Source: Ilumatobacter sp. (lineage in GTDB: Bacteria; Actinomycetota; Acidimicrobiia; Acidimicrobiales; Ilumatobacteraceae). From it: a DNA stretch of 64,000 nt. The notes below the pieces were generated by a model. That model saw only the letters and a list, made by a program, of their open reading frames with translations. It did no database searches and was not told where the DNA came from. The stretch spans positions 1 through 64,000 of the forward strand of contig REDU01000072.1 of assembly GCA_007693335.1 (NCBI GenBank), read 5' to 3'. The translations under genes and the position numbers were made by a program. Below, in pieces: positions 42,317 to 50,293 of the stretch; position 1 is the first letter of the stretch, and each line of letters opens with the position of its first letter.

Positions 42317-43791
42317 CGTCGGGCCTCCTCATCAGCTCGGGATTGCAATGCCTTCTTGTCGATCTTGCCGATCGGGGTGACCGGGAGCTCGTCGACGACC
42401 ACGAGCACATCGGGCGCCTTGTAGTCGGCGAGATGACCCTTGACGAAGGCTCGCACGTCGTGGAGGTCGAGCGAGGATCCGGGGGAGGCGACTGCGAAGA
42501 GCACGCCGATCTCGCCGAGCCGGTCGTCGACGTCGGCGCCCACCACCGCTCCGGCCAGTACGCCGTCGTGCGCGCCGAGGCAGTTCTCGACCTCGATCGG
42601 GTACACGTTGTACCCGCCGCGGATGTACATCTCGGACTCTCGCCCGGTGAGGCGGAGGTTGCCGTCGTCGCCCAGCCAGCCCAGGTCGCCGGTGTCGAGC
42701 CACCCGTCGGGGGTGATCGCCGCGGCGGTGCGCTCGGGGTCGTTCCAGTAGCCGCGCATCATCGCCCGTGAGCGGAGCTGCACCCGGCCGACGTGGTCGG
42801 GACCGGTATCGGCGATGACGGTCCGGTCGGGGGCCACGAGACGGAGCTCCACGTCGCCGTTCGGACGCCCGACGGTGGTGCAGATCGTGGTGATGTCGTC
42901 GTCGACCCGGGTGCCGGTGGCCAGGCACGATTCGGTGCTGGCGTATCGGACCACCACCGGGCAGCCGAGCCGTTCGCGCATCTCGGCGACCAGCTCGGCC
43001 GGGACGCGTGCTGCGCCGGTGCCGGCGAGACGAAGCGCCGAGAGGTCGGCGTGGTCGAGCTCGGGGAGATCGAGCAGCATCCGGTACTGCGTGGGGACGC
43101 CCTGGCAGACCGTGACCCCTTCGGACACCAGGAGATCGAGGGTGGCCTCGGGCGTCCACGGCGTGGGGGTGATGACGGTGGTGACCACGTTCGCGAGCTC
43201 GTCCCACACCCTCGTCATGGCACCCACATGGGCGAACGGGAGGGGCGACAGCCGACGATCGCCCGGCTGGCTCAGCGGCGCTCCACCGAGCGCCATCGAG
43301 CGGAGACAGTGGTGGTCGAACCATGCACCCTTCGGTACCCCGGTGGTGCCGCCGGTCCACACGATGGCCACGGGGTCGGTGCCGGCATGCGCGACGTGTC
43401 GTCGCCGCGGGTCACCGGACGCGAACTCCGGGAGCGGTCCGTCGAACACGTACGTCGGGCAGGTCAGGGCGTGGATGTGCTCGACCTCGGCAGTACCGAG
43501 GCGGGGGTTCACACCGGTGGCCACGGCGCCGGCGCGCAGCACGGCCTGATAGGCGATGGCATAGTCGATGCCGCTCGGAAGCCGGATCGACACCACGTCA
43601 CCCGGCTCGACACCCTCGTCGATCAGATGCTGCGCCAGGCCGTCGGCCGCAGCGGCCCACTCGACGAACGTGATCGACCGGCGCTCGGGTGAACGCTCGA
43701 TGAAGGCCTCGACGTCGGGAGCACGCTCGATCACCTCGTCGAACAGGTCGAGCACGGTGTCGAACTCGCCCACGATGGCGTCGTCGCTCAC
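42304..43791 (-). CDS. AMP-dependent acyl-CoA synthetase/ligase
   Basis: This 495-residue ligase has a variant P-loop 'IVWTGGTTGVPKGAWFDHH', 'RYASTESCLATG', hinge 'TGRESEMYIRGGYNVYPIEV' and 'PVTPIGKIDKKALQ'. The start is GTG 43789-43791 with GAGGGG 7 bases upstream. It is the first gene of the eight-gene operon; a TACAAT -10 candidate (43814-43819, minus strand) lies inside the TCTGAC palindrome at 43810, so a bound protein would block RNA polymerase directly. The acid it activates is not known. Confidence 0.9.
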   Translation of the reverse strand: MSDDAIVGEFDTVLDLFDEVIERAPDVEAFIERSPERRSITFVEWAAAADGLAQHLIDEGVEPGDVVSIRLPSGIDYAIAYQAVLRAGAVATGVNPRLGTAEVEHIHALTCPTYVFDGPLPEFASGDPRRRHVAHAGTDPVAIVWTGGTTGVPKGAWFDHHCLRSMALGGAPLSQPGDRRLSPLPFAHVGAMTRVWDELANVVTTVITPTPWTPEATLDLLVSEGVTVCQGVPTQYRMLLDLPELDHADLSALRLAGTGAARVPAELVAEMRERLGCPVVVRYASTESCLATGTRVDDDITTICTTVGRPNGDVELRLVAPDRTVIADTGPDHVGRVQLRSRAMMRGYWNDPERTAAAITPDGWLDTGDLGWLGDDGNLRLTGRESEMYIRGGYNVYPIEVENCLGAHDGVLAGAVVGADVDDRLGEIGVLFAVASPGSSLDLHDVRAFVKGHLADYKAPDVLVVVDELPVTPIGKIDKKALQSRADEEARRWTR

Positions 43792-43809
43792 GGGTGACCC
43801 CTCATGGTT

Positions 43810-43826
43810 TCTGATTGTACGTCAGA
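43810..43826. promoter_or_regulatory. TCTGAC palindrome, site 6
   Basis: TCTGAT-TGTAC-GTCAGA lies in the 100-base divergent region between the ligase (start 43791) and the SDR (start 43892). On the minus strand its centre contains TACAAT, a near-consensus -10, so the dyad would overlap the core promoter of the operon that includes the TetR gene. Confidence 0.8.
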
Positions 43827-43891
43827 TTTGTCGTGCGCCGCTTCCTCCGCTGCGGTTACGATCGCCGTCGGTTCGATCAGAGGGGCACGTA

Positions 43892-44710
43892 ATGGCGCAC
43901 GACATGCTGGACAAGATGCGACTCGACGGCAAGGTCGCCGTCATCACCGGGGCTGCGAGCGGGATCGGAGCCGCAACCGCCGAGCTCTTCGCTGCAGCGG
44001 GGGCACGGGTCGTGGGTGGCGACATCAACGACGACGGCCTGGCCGCCACGAAGGCCCGCGTCGAGGACCAGGGCGGCGAGTGTGCCGTCCGCCGGTGCAA
44101 CGTCACGGTCCGCTCCGACGTGGCAGGCCTCGTCGATGCGGCGCTCGAGCAGTTCGGCCAGGTCGACGTGATGTGCAACATCGCCGGCACGATGTTCCCC
44201 GGACGCATCGAGGACCTGACCGACGAAGAGTTCGACACAGGTGTCGACCTGAACCTCAAGGGTGTGCTGTACGGGTGCCAGGAGGCCATCAGGGCCATGA
44301 GGTCGGGCGACGGCACACCGAGCGGTGGTTCGATCATCAACGTGTCGTCGGGCGCGATCGACCGTCCGTATCCAGGTATCGGGCTGTACGCCCTCACCAA
44401 GGCGGCAGTGACCATGCTGACGATGACCCTGGCCATCGAGGCCGGCGAGTACGGCATCCGGGTCAACGCGATCGCCCCCGGAGCCACCATCACGCCGTTC
44501 ACCACCTGGCGCCTCCACAACGCCGACGGCAGCATCGATCAGGAGGCCTACGACGCGTTCATCGAGGAGATGAAGGGCATGTCACCCCTCGGCATCACCG
44601 GCGACCCGATCGACCAGGCGTACATGATGCTGTACCTCGCCTCCGATGCCGCTCGCTACGTCACCGGCGGCATTCACCGCGCGAACGGCGGCCAGACGAT
44701 GGTGTGGTGA
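43892..44710 (+). CDS. Short-chain dehydrogenase/reductase
   Basis: This 272-residue classical SDR has 'ITGAASGIGAATAELFAAAG', 'CNIAGTMFPG', 'NVSSGAIDRP' and 'GLYALTKAA' (YALTK). ATG 43892 follows AGAGGGG at good spacing; earlier in-frame starts would lie within the divergent promoter. The gene ends in a perfect 14-bp tandem duplication that repeats its last codons and stop. It is monocistronic, facing the ligase gene at 44731, and shares the palindrome at 43810 with the eight-gene operon. Confidence 0.88.
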   Translation: MAHDMLDKMRLDGKVAVITGAASGIGAATAELFAAAGARVVGGDINDDGLAATKARVEDQGGECAVRRCNVTVRSDVAGLVDAALEQFGQVDVMCNIAGTMFPGRIEDLTDEEFDTGVDLNLKGVLYGCQEAIRAMRSGDGTPSGGSIINVSSGAIDRPYPGIGLYALTKAAVTMLTMTLAIEAGEYGIRVNAIAPGATITPFTTWRLHNADGSIDQEAYDAFIEEMKGMSPLGITGDPIDQAYMMLYLASDAARYVTGGIHRANGGQTMVW

Positions 44711-44725
44711 GGATGGTGTGGTGAG
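44698..44725. repeat. Perfect 14-bp tandem duplication across a stop codon
   Basis: GATGGTGTGGTGAG occurs twice in succession (44698-44711 and 44712-44725). The first copy encodes the last residues and TGA of the SDR; the second repeats them downstream. It looks like a recent slippage event without coding effect. Confidence 0.85.
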
Positions 44726-44730
44726 GACCG

Positions 44731-46326
44731 TCAGCTTCGGGCCGTCGAGCGCAGCTCGAACTTGAGCACCTTGCCGCTGGCGTTGGTGGGCAACGTGTCG
44801 ACCACGTGCACTGCTCGCGGCACCTTGTAGTTGGCCATCCGCTCGCGACACCAGGCGATCAGCTCGTCGGGATCGATGTGTGCCTCCGCGCGGGGAACCA
44901 CGAAGGCGTGCCCGACCTCCCCCATGCGTTCGTCGGGCACACCGACCACAGCGACCTGTGCGGTCGATGGATGGCCCAGCAGCGTGTTCTCGATCTCGGC
45001 TGGATAGGCGTTGAAGCCGCCCACGATGAACATGTCCTTCTTGCGGTCGGTGATGGCGAGGTACCCACGCTCGTCCATCACCCCGATGTCGCCGGTGTGC
45101 AACCATCCGTCGGCGTCGATCGCTTCGGCGGTGGCGACCGGGTCCTCGAAGTACCCGAGCATCACGTTGTACCCGCGACAGACGATCTCGCCGGGGGCAC
45201 CGACGGGGACGTCGACGCCGCTGTCGTCCACCACGCGCACCTCGACGCCGGGGATCGCCCGGCCCGACGTCGAGGCGATGGTCTCGGGATCGTCGTCGGG
45301 ACGGCAGATGCTGATGGTGCCGGTCGACTCCGTGAGTCCGTACGCCGTGACGATGGTGTCGAAGGTCAACTCGTTGCGCATGCGCAGGATCATCTCGACG
45401 GGCACCGCGGCGGCGCCCGTGACGGCGAGCCGCAGCGACGAGAGGTCGTGCAGGTGCCGGTCCGGGTGGTCGAGGATCGAGAGGTAGAGCGTGGGGGGAC
45501 CGGGGAGCATCGTGATCCGCTCGGCCTCGACACGGTTCAGCACCGCCGCCACATCGAAGACAGGTTCGGGGATCATCGTCGCGCCCCGCAGCAGGCTGGC
45601 GAGGATGCCCGCCTTGTACCCGAACGTGTGGAAGAACGGGTTCACGATGAGGTATCGGTCGCCGGCCCGGAGACCCACGGTGCTCCCCCACGTCTCGAAC
45701 ACCCGCATGTTCTGGGCGTGCGACGTCATGACCCCTTTGGGTCGTCCGGTGGTGCCGGAGGTGAAGATGATGTCGGTGACGTCGCTCGGGCTCGCCACCG
45801 CGATCCGTTCGTCGAGCATCTCTTGCGAGACACCCTCACCGCCGGCCAGGAAGTCGGCCCAGGACTGAGTGCCCGCCACCGCATCGCCGCGCAGCACCAC
45901 GGTACGTTCGAGGTGCTCGAGTTCGGTGCCCGACGACGCGAGTGAGCCCACGTAGTCGTTCCCCAGGAATCCGTGCACCGTGAACAGCAGCCGGGCGCCG
46001 CTGCGTTCGAGCACGTAGGCCGCCTCGGGTCCCTTGAACCTCGTGTTCATCGGCACCACCACGCCACCGGCGGCGATCGCGCCCAGGGCCGCCAGGATCC
46101 ACTCGTTGAGGTTCGGTGCCCAGATCCCCACCCGATCGCCAGGCGTCACCCCGGCAGCGATGAACGCCCGGGCGGCCTCGTCGACGCGTCGCGAGAGCTC
46201 CACGAAACTCCACCGCACCTCGCCGTCGACCACCGCTTCGGCGTCACCGAACCGCTCCGCGGCGCCGCGGACCATGTTGGGGATGGTGCCGAACGTCAGG
46301 TCGGGGCGGTCGATGTCGTCGGGCAC
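44731..46326 (-). CDS. AMP-dependent acyl-CoA synthetase/ligase, FadD3-like
   Basis: This 531-residue ligase has P-loop 'IIFTSGTTGRPKGVMTSHAQ', 'AYGLTESTGTI', hinge 'TDRKKDMFIVGGFNAYPAEI' and 'PTNASGKVLKFELR'. The FNAYPAEIEN hinge and general layout resemble the FadD3/FadD17 group, whose best known member activates a steroid ring-degradation acid; this is a resemblance by eye. The start is GTG 46324-46326, 13 bases after the amidohydrolase stop and preceded by GGGGCGAG. It is the second gene of a two-gene operon with the amidohydrolase at 46340. Confidence 0.88.
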   Translation of the reverse strand: MPDDIDRPDLTFGTIPNMVRGAAERFGDAEAVVDGEVRWSFVELSRRVDEAARAFIAAGVTPGDRVGIWAPNLNEWILAALGAIAAGGVVVPMNTRFKGPEAAYVLERSGARLLFTVHGFLGNDYVGSLASSGTELEHLERTVVLRGDAVAGTQSWADFLAGGEGVSQEMLDERIAVASPSDVTDIIFTSGTTGRPKGVMTSHAQNMRVFETWGSTVGLRAGDRYLIVNPFFHTFGYKAGILASLLRGATMIPEPVFDVAAVLNRVEAERITMLPGPPTLYLSILDHPDRHLHDLSSLRLAVTGAAAVPVEMILRMRNELTFDTIVTAYGLTESTGTISICRPDDDPETIASTSGRAIPGVEVRVVDDSGVDVPVGAPGEIVCRGYNVMLGYFEDPVATAEAIDADGWLHTGDIGVMDERGYLAITDRKKDMFIVGGFNAYPAEIENTLLGHPSTAQVAVVGVPDERMGEVGHAFVVPRAEAHIDPDELIAWCRERMANYKVPRAVHVVDTLPTNASGKVLKFELRSTARS

Positions 46327-46339
46327 CGAGCTCGCCCCG

Positions 46340-47548
46340 TCAGCTGAAGCCGTCGAGGTGCAGCATCGTGATGGCGTTGCCGCGCAGCACCTTGTGCACG
46401 ATGTCGTCGGGCAGGTCGGCAGTCTGCTTGCGAGCGAGCTCGACGGTGAGCGGCCAGGTGGAGTCCGAGTGCGGGTAGTCGGTCTCGTACGTGACGTTGT
46501 CGACGCCGATCTGCTCGATCGAGCGCAACCCGTGGGCATCGTCGAAGAAGCAGCCGTACATGTGCCGGCGGAACAGATCCGACGGCGGTTCGAGCACCTT
46601 GTCGGCCACGCCACCCCAGCCGCGGTTCTCGTGCCACACCGCGTCGGCCCGTTCGAGGATGTAGGGGATCCAGCCGATCTGGCCCTCGCTGTAGGCCACC
46701 TTGAGATCGGTGTGACGCGTGAACACCCCGCTCATCAACCAGTCGACCATGCTGAACGCGCAGTTGGCGAACGTGAGCGTGGAACCCACTGCGGCGGGGG
46801 CGTCGGGTGACGTCGACGGCATCTTCGACCCCGAGCCGATGTGCATGTTGATGGTCGTCTTCGTCTCGTTGCACGCCTCGAAGAACGGCTCCCAGTAGCC
46901 GTCGGCATCGTGGATGCTGGGGAGCCCGAGATTGGGTGGGATCTCGCTGAAGCAGACGGCATGGACGCCGCGTTCGGCGTTGCGGCGGACCTCGGCCGCC
47001 GCGGCGACCGGATCCCAGAGGGGCACGATGATGAGCGGGATGAGGCGGCCGCCGGACTCACCGCACCATTCGTCGACCATCCAGTCGTTGTAGGCCTGCA
47101 CGCACAGCAGGGCGAGTTCCCTGTCGCTCGCCTCGGTGAACGTCTGACCACAGAAGCGCGGGAAGGTCGGGAAGCACAGCGACGCCTCGACGCCGTTGAC
47201 GTCCATGTCCTCGAGTCGCTCCGGCACCGACCACGAGCCCTTGCGCATGTCGTCGTAGGTGACGCCCTTCAGCGTCACCTGATCGCGGTCGAACCCGACG
47301 GCCGAGTCGAGGCGGGTCAGGGGTCGGCGGAGGTCTTCGTAGAACCACCAGTCGACCAGATCCCCGGGATCGCCCGGATCTCCGGGGATCGCGACGAACT
47401 TGCCGCCGATGAACGACATCTCCTTCACCGGAGCGCGCACGATGCGCGGACCGACGTCGTGGTATTTCGCCGGGAGGCGATCCATCCAGACTCCGGCCGG
47501 CTCGATCACATGGTCGTCGACTGAGATGATCTTCGGCAGCTCTCGCAT
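46340..47548 (-). CDS. Amidohydrolase family protein, copy 3
   Basis: This 402-residue amidohydrolase-2 barrel has 'KIISVDDHVIEPAGVWMDRL', 'NMHIGSGSKMPSTS' and 'ETDYPHSDSTWP'. It is a close relative of the 33973 product. ATG 47546-47548 is chosen because a -10-like TACTCT ends exactly 6 bases before it, suggesting a leaderless message, and because a longer start would run through the TCTGAC palindrome. A 'GDPGDPGDL' loop near residue 60 is absent from the paralog. It is expressed divergently from the crotonase at 47620. Confidence 0.87.
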   Translation of the reverse strand: MRELPKIISVDDHVIEPAGVWMDRLPAKYHDVGPRIVRAPVKEMSFIGGKFVAIPGDPGDPGDLVDWWFYEDLRRPLTRLDSAVGFDRDQVTLKGVTYDDMRKGSWSVPERLEDMDVNGVEASLCFPTFPRFCGQTFTEASDRELALLCVQAYNDWMVDEWCGESGGRLIPLIIVPLWDPVAAAAEVRRNAERGVHAVCFSEIPPNLGLPSIHDADGYWEPFFEACNETKTTINMHIGSGSKMPSTSPDAPAAVGSTLTFANCAFSMVDWLMSGVFTRHTDLKVAYSEGQIGWIPYILERADAVWHENRGWGGVADKVLEPPSDLFRRHMYGCFFDDAHGLRSIEQIGVDNVTYETDYPHSDSTWPLTVELARKQTADLPDDIVHKVLRGNAITMLHLDGFS

Positions 47549-47554
47549 CGCGAC

Positions 47555-47560
47555 AGAGTA
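47555..47560 (-). promoter_or_regulatory. Leaderless-type -10 element for amidohydrolase copy 3
   Basis: TACTCT (minus strand) ends 6 bases before the ATG, the same spacing seen at 51523, 53243 and 61572. A clear -35 is not visible. The TCTGAC palindrome begins 10 bases further upstream. Confidence 0.5.
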
Positions 47561-47570
47561 GCATCCCGTT

Positions 47571-47587
47571 TCTGACAGTGCGTCAGA
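47571..47587. promoter_or_regulatory. TCTGAC palindrome, site 7
   Basis: TCTGAC-AGTGC-GTCAGA is a perfect dyad in the 71-base divergent region between the amidohydrolase (47548) and the crotonase (47620). Confidence 0.82.
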
Positions 47588-47619
47588 TGTGCCGACAGCA
47601 CCCGAGGGGGACACTCGAC

Positions 47620-48438
47620 ATGGAAGCAGCAACGACACCGGGCGAGGGGTTCGGCACCGATCTGGAGTCCATCGACTACCGGGCCGACGGACCGGTCGCG
47701 TGGGTCACCCTCGATCGGCCCGACAAGATGAACGCCTTCGACGAACAGCTCACGACCGAGCTCCAGTCGGTGTGGAGGGCGCTCCGGTACGACGACTCGA
47801 TCCGCGCCATCGTGCTCACGGGGGCGGGCGACCGCGCCTTCTGCACCGGCATCGACCGGAACTGGTCGGTCGACCAGCCGACGTCACAGTTCATGATGGA
47901 CGACCCGGGCCTCCTGCTCGGACCGAAGACGGCCGACCTCTGGAAACCGGTGGTGGCCGCGGTGAACGGAATGGCATGCGGTGGGGCCTTCTACCTGCTC
48001 GGCGAGGTCGAGACCATCGTTGCCGCCGACCACGCCACGTTCTTCGACCCCCACACGACGTACGGCATGGCGGCCAGTTTCGAGCCGATCCTGCTGTACG
48101 GGCAGCTCCCGTTCGGAGAGCTGTGCCGTCTGGCACTGATGGGCAACTCCGAACGCATGTCGGCCCAGCGAGCCCACGACATGGGCTTCGTCCAAGACGT
48201 GGTGCCCGCCGATCAGCTCCTCGACACGGCGGGGCGCATCGCCCACGCCATCGCCGCCCAACCAGCAGCCGCCGTGGAGGGCACGCTGCGCTCGCTGTGG
48301 GCGGCCAGGGAGATGGCTCGCGCCCAGGCGCTGGCGATGGCACCACACCTCGTCACGCTCGGCAACCAGCCCGACGCCCTGGCCGAAGGGCAGCAGGCGT
48401 TCACGAGCGGCGAACGTCCCACACCCGTGGTGCGCTGA
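47620..48438 (+). CDS. Enoyl-CoA hydratase/isomerase family protein, copy 3, atypical active site
   Basis: This 272-residue crotonase keeps both oxyanion-hole segments ('RAFCTGIDRNW', 'VNGMACGGAFYLLGEVETIVA'), but by alignment neither catalytic Glu of enoyl-CoA hydratase is present: the Glu144 position reads His in 'FFDPHTTYG' and the Glu164 position reads Arg in 'GELCRLALMG'. A different crotonase reaction (hydrolysis, decarboxylation, ring cleavage) or a regulatory role is possible. ATG 47620 follows GAGGGGG; the longer frame overlaps the palindrome. The stop shares a base with the next ATG (TGATG). Confidence 0.85.
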   Translation: MEAATTPGEGFGTDLESIDYRADGPVAWVTLDRPDKMNAFDEQLTTELQSVWRALRYDDSIRAIVLTGAGDRAFCTGIDRNWSVDQPTSQFMMDDPGLLLGPKTADLWKPVVAAVNGMACGGAFYLLGEVETIVAADHATFFDPHTTYGMAASFEPILLYGQLPFGELCRLALMGNSERMSAQRAHDMGFVQDVVPADQLLDTAGRIAHAIAAQPAAAVEGTLRSLWAAREMARAQALAMAPHLVTLGNQPDALAEGQQAFTSGERPTPVVR

Positions 48439-49277
48439 TGAGTGGAGCCCTCACCAACGGCGCGCCCGACGCCGACCGACCGCCGACCCTCACCCCCGAC
48501 GCATTCCGTCTCGACGGACGTACTGCAGTGGTCACCGGCGCCGCACGAGGCCTCGGCGAGGCGATCGCACGATCCTTCGCCCAGTTCGGCGCGGAGCTGG
48601 CGATGTGCGACCGCAACGCCGACGGGCTGAGCACCGTGGCGGACGACCTGCGCAGCCAAGGTGTCGCGGTGACCACCGCCGTGCTCGACGTACGCGACGC
48701 CGACACCGTACGGGAGTGGATCGACGGTCTTCCGGGCGCCGTCTCGAACAAGCGGATCGACGTGGTGGTGAACAACGCCGGTGGCACGTTCCACTCACCG
48801 TTCCTCGAAGTCAGCGACCGCGGCCGCCAGAGTCTGGTCGACGAGAACTTCACGAGCGTCGCGCTCGTCACGTCGGCGTGCGTCCCGCACATGACCGAGG
48901 GCGGCTCGATCATCAACGTCACCTCGGTCGAGGCGTACAGGGCGGCGCCGGGCTTCGCTGTGTACGGCGCCATGAAGGCCGCCGTCGAACACCTCACGCG
49001 CTCGCTGGCGCTCGAGCTGTCCGATCGTGGGATCAGGGTGAACTCACTCGCACCTGACGCGCTGCCCACCCCGGGCGACGCCGACCTGCTCGTGGGCGAC
49101 GACGACTACGGCGCCAAGCTGGCCCTCGGGTGGGGTGCTCCCGACGACATCTGCGGGGCGGCAGTGTTCCTCGCCTCGTCCGCCTCGCGTTTCGTCACCG
49201 GCACCACGATCCACGTCGACGGCGGCAGCGATGCAGCCCGTGGCTGGCGCAAGACCCCCGCCGGCTGGTGGCCCTGA
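48438..49277 (+). CDS. Short-chain dehydrogenase/reductase
   Basis: This 279-residue SDR has a 25-residue N-terminal tail, then 'VVTGAARGLGEAIARSFAQF', 'NNAGGTFHSPFLEVSDR', 'NVTSVEAYRAAPG' and 'AVYGAMKAAVE' (YGAMK). ATG 48438 overlaps the crotonase stop, so the two are translationally coupled. The pair forms a two-gene operon behind the palindrome at 47571 and fits hydration/dehydrogenation steps of a degradation cycle. Confidence 0.87.
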   Translation: MSGALTNGAPDADRPPTLTPDAFRLDGRTAVVTGAARGLGEAIARSFAQFGAELAMCDRNADGLSTVADDLRSQGVAVTTAVLDVRDADTVREWIDGLPGAVSNKRIDVVVNNAGGTFHSPFLEVSDRGRQSLVDENFTSVALVTSACVPHMTEGGSIINVTSVEAYRAAPGFAVYGAMKAAVEHLTRSLALELSDRGIRVNSLAPDALPTPGDADLLVGDDDYGAKLALGWGAPDDICGAAVFLASSASRFVTGTTIHVDGGSDAARGWRKTPAGWWP

Positions 49278-49307
49278 GCAGTTCGACCAGGTGGCGTTGC
49301 GACCCGA

Positions 49308-50291
49308 TCAGCTGCTGAGCACGGCCGACGACACTCTCCGCCGGTGCCACGACGTGGTGCCGTACGCCCGCTCGAGGGCCCACACCTTCTTCATCCACAA
49401 CTGCAGATCGGCTTCCCACGTGTACCCGATGGCGCCGTGCACCTGCATGGCAGCTCTCGACGTGGCGTGCGCCGCCTCGTTGGCGAGCGCCTTGGCCATG
49501 CTGACGTCGCGGGCCACGTCGGCGGCACCCGTGGCGACCGACCACGCCGCCCGGTACGTGGGCGCCTTGGCGAACTCGACCTTCAGCAACGCATCGGCGA
49601 GGAGATGTTTCACCGCCTGGAACGATCCGATCGGCTTGCCGAACTGATGGCGCTGACGTGCGTACTCGCCGGCCATGTCGATCATCGCCTCGGAGGCACC
49701 GATCAGGTACGCCGCGGTGGCGACCGCCGCTCGGTCGCGAGCCGCATCGAGATCGACCGCGTCCGCTGTGGACCGGCCGTCGTGGTCCACCAACCCACCG
49801 CCACGGACGATCCCGAGGCGCCGGCCACCGTCGATGCCGCCCGCGTCGTCGATCTCGGCGCCGGCGAGATCGAGCAGACCCTCGGGCGTCAGCACCACGT
49901 GTGCGACCGATGCGTGGGGGACGTGGCCGGTGCCGTCGAGCTCCGCCGTGGCCACCAATTCACCGGACGCGATCCCCGCCGCCCACTTCGAGCCGGCGAG
50001 GACCGGCCCGGCGATCGCCATCGATTCGATGACCGGGCCGGGCACGATGGCCCGGCCCAGCTCCCGGAACAGCAGCACGGCGTCCACCATCGAGCCCCCG
50101 AGACCACCGTCGGTCTCGGGCAGGAGCATCCCGATCACACCCATCTCGGCCAGTCGCGCCCACAGCGCCGGATCGTGGCCGACCCCGTCGTCCCACACTG
50201 CGCGCACCTGCGACGCGGTGCACTGCTCGGCAAGCATCTTCCGCAGGGCGTCGGCGAACAGGCGCTGATCCTCGTCGAACGCGAAGCGCAT
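49308..50291 (-). CDS. Acyl-CoA dehydrogenase, small subunit type (pair B)
   Basis: This 327-residue protein is a short-form acyl-CoA dehydrogenase with 'MRFAFDEDQRLFADALRKML', 'RQRHQFGKPIGSFQAVKHLL' and 'AAMQVHGAIGYTWEADLQLW'. It starts 2 bases after the stop of the large dehydrogenase and probably forms an alpha2beta2 enzyme with it, the same arrangement as pair A (38569/39525). ATG 50289-50291 is used. The gene converges with the SDR at 48438. Confidence 0.87.
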   Translation of the reverse strand: MRFAFDEDQRLFADALRKMLAEQCTASQVRAVWDDGVGHDPALWARLAEMGVIGMLLPETDGGLGGSMVDAVLLFRELGRAIVPGPVIESMAIAGPVLAGSKWAAGIASGELVATAELDGTGHVPHASVAHVVLTPEGLLDLAGAEIDDAGGIDGGRRLGIVRGGGLVDHDGRSTADAVDLDAARDRAAVATAAYLIGASEAMIDMAGEYARQRHQFGKPIGSFQAVKHLLADALLKVEFAKAPTYRAAWSVATGAADVARDVSMAKALANEAAHATSRAAMQVHGAIGYTWEADLQLWMKKVWALERAYGTTSWHRRRVSSAVLSS

Positions 50292-50293
50292 GG

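Noticed and set aside
47549-47638. Extended N-terminus of amidohydrolase copy 3
   Set aside because: It would cross the palindrome at 47571 and the divergent crotonase start; ATG 47548 matches the paralogs' N-termini.
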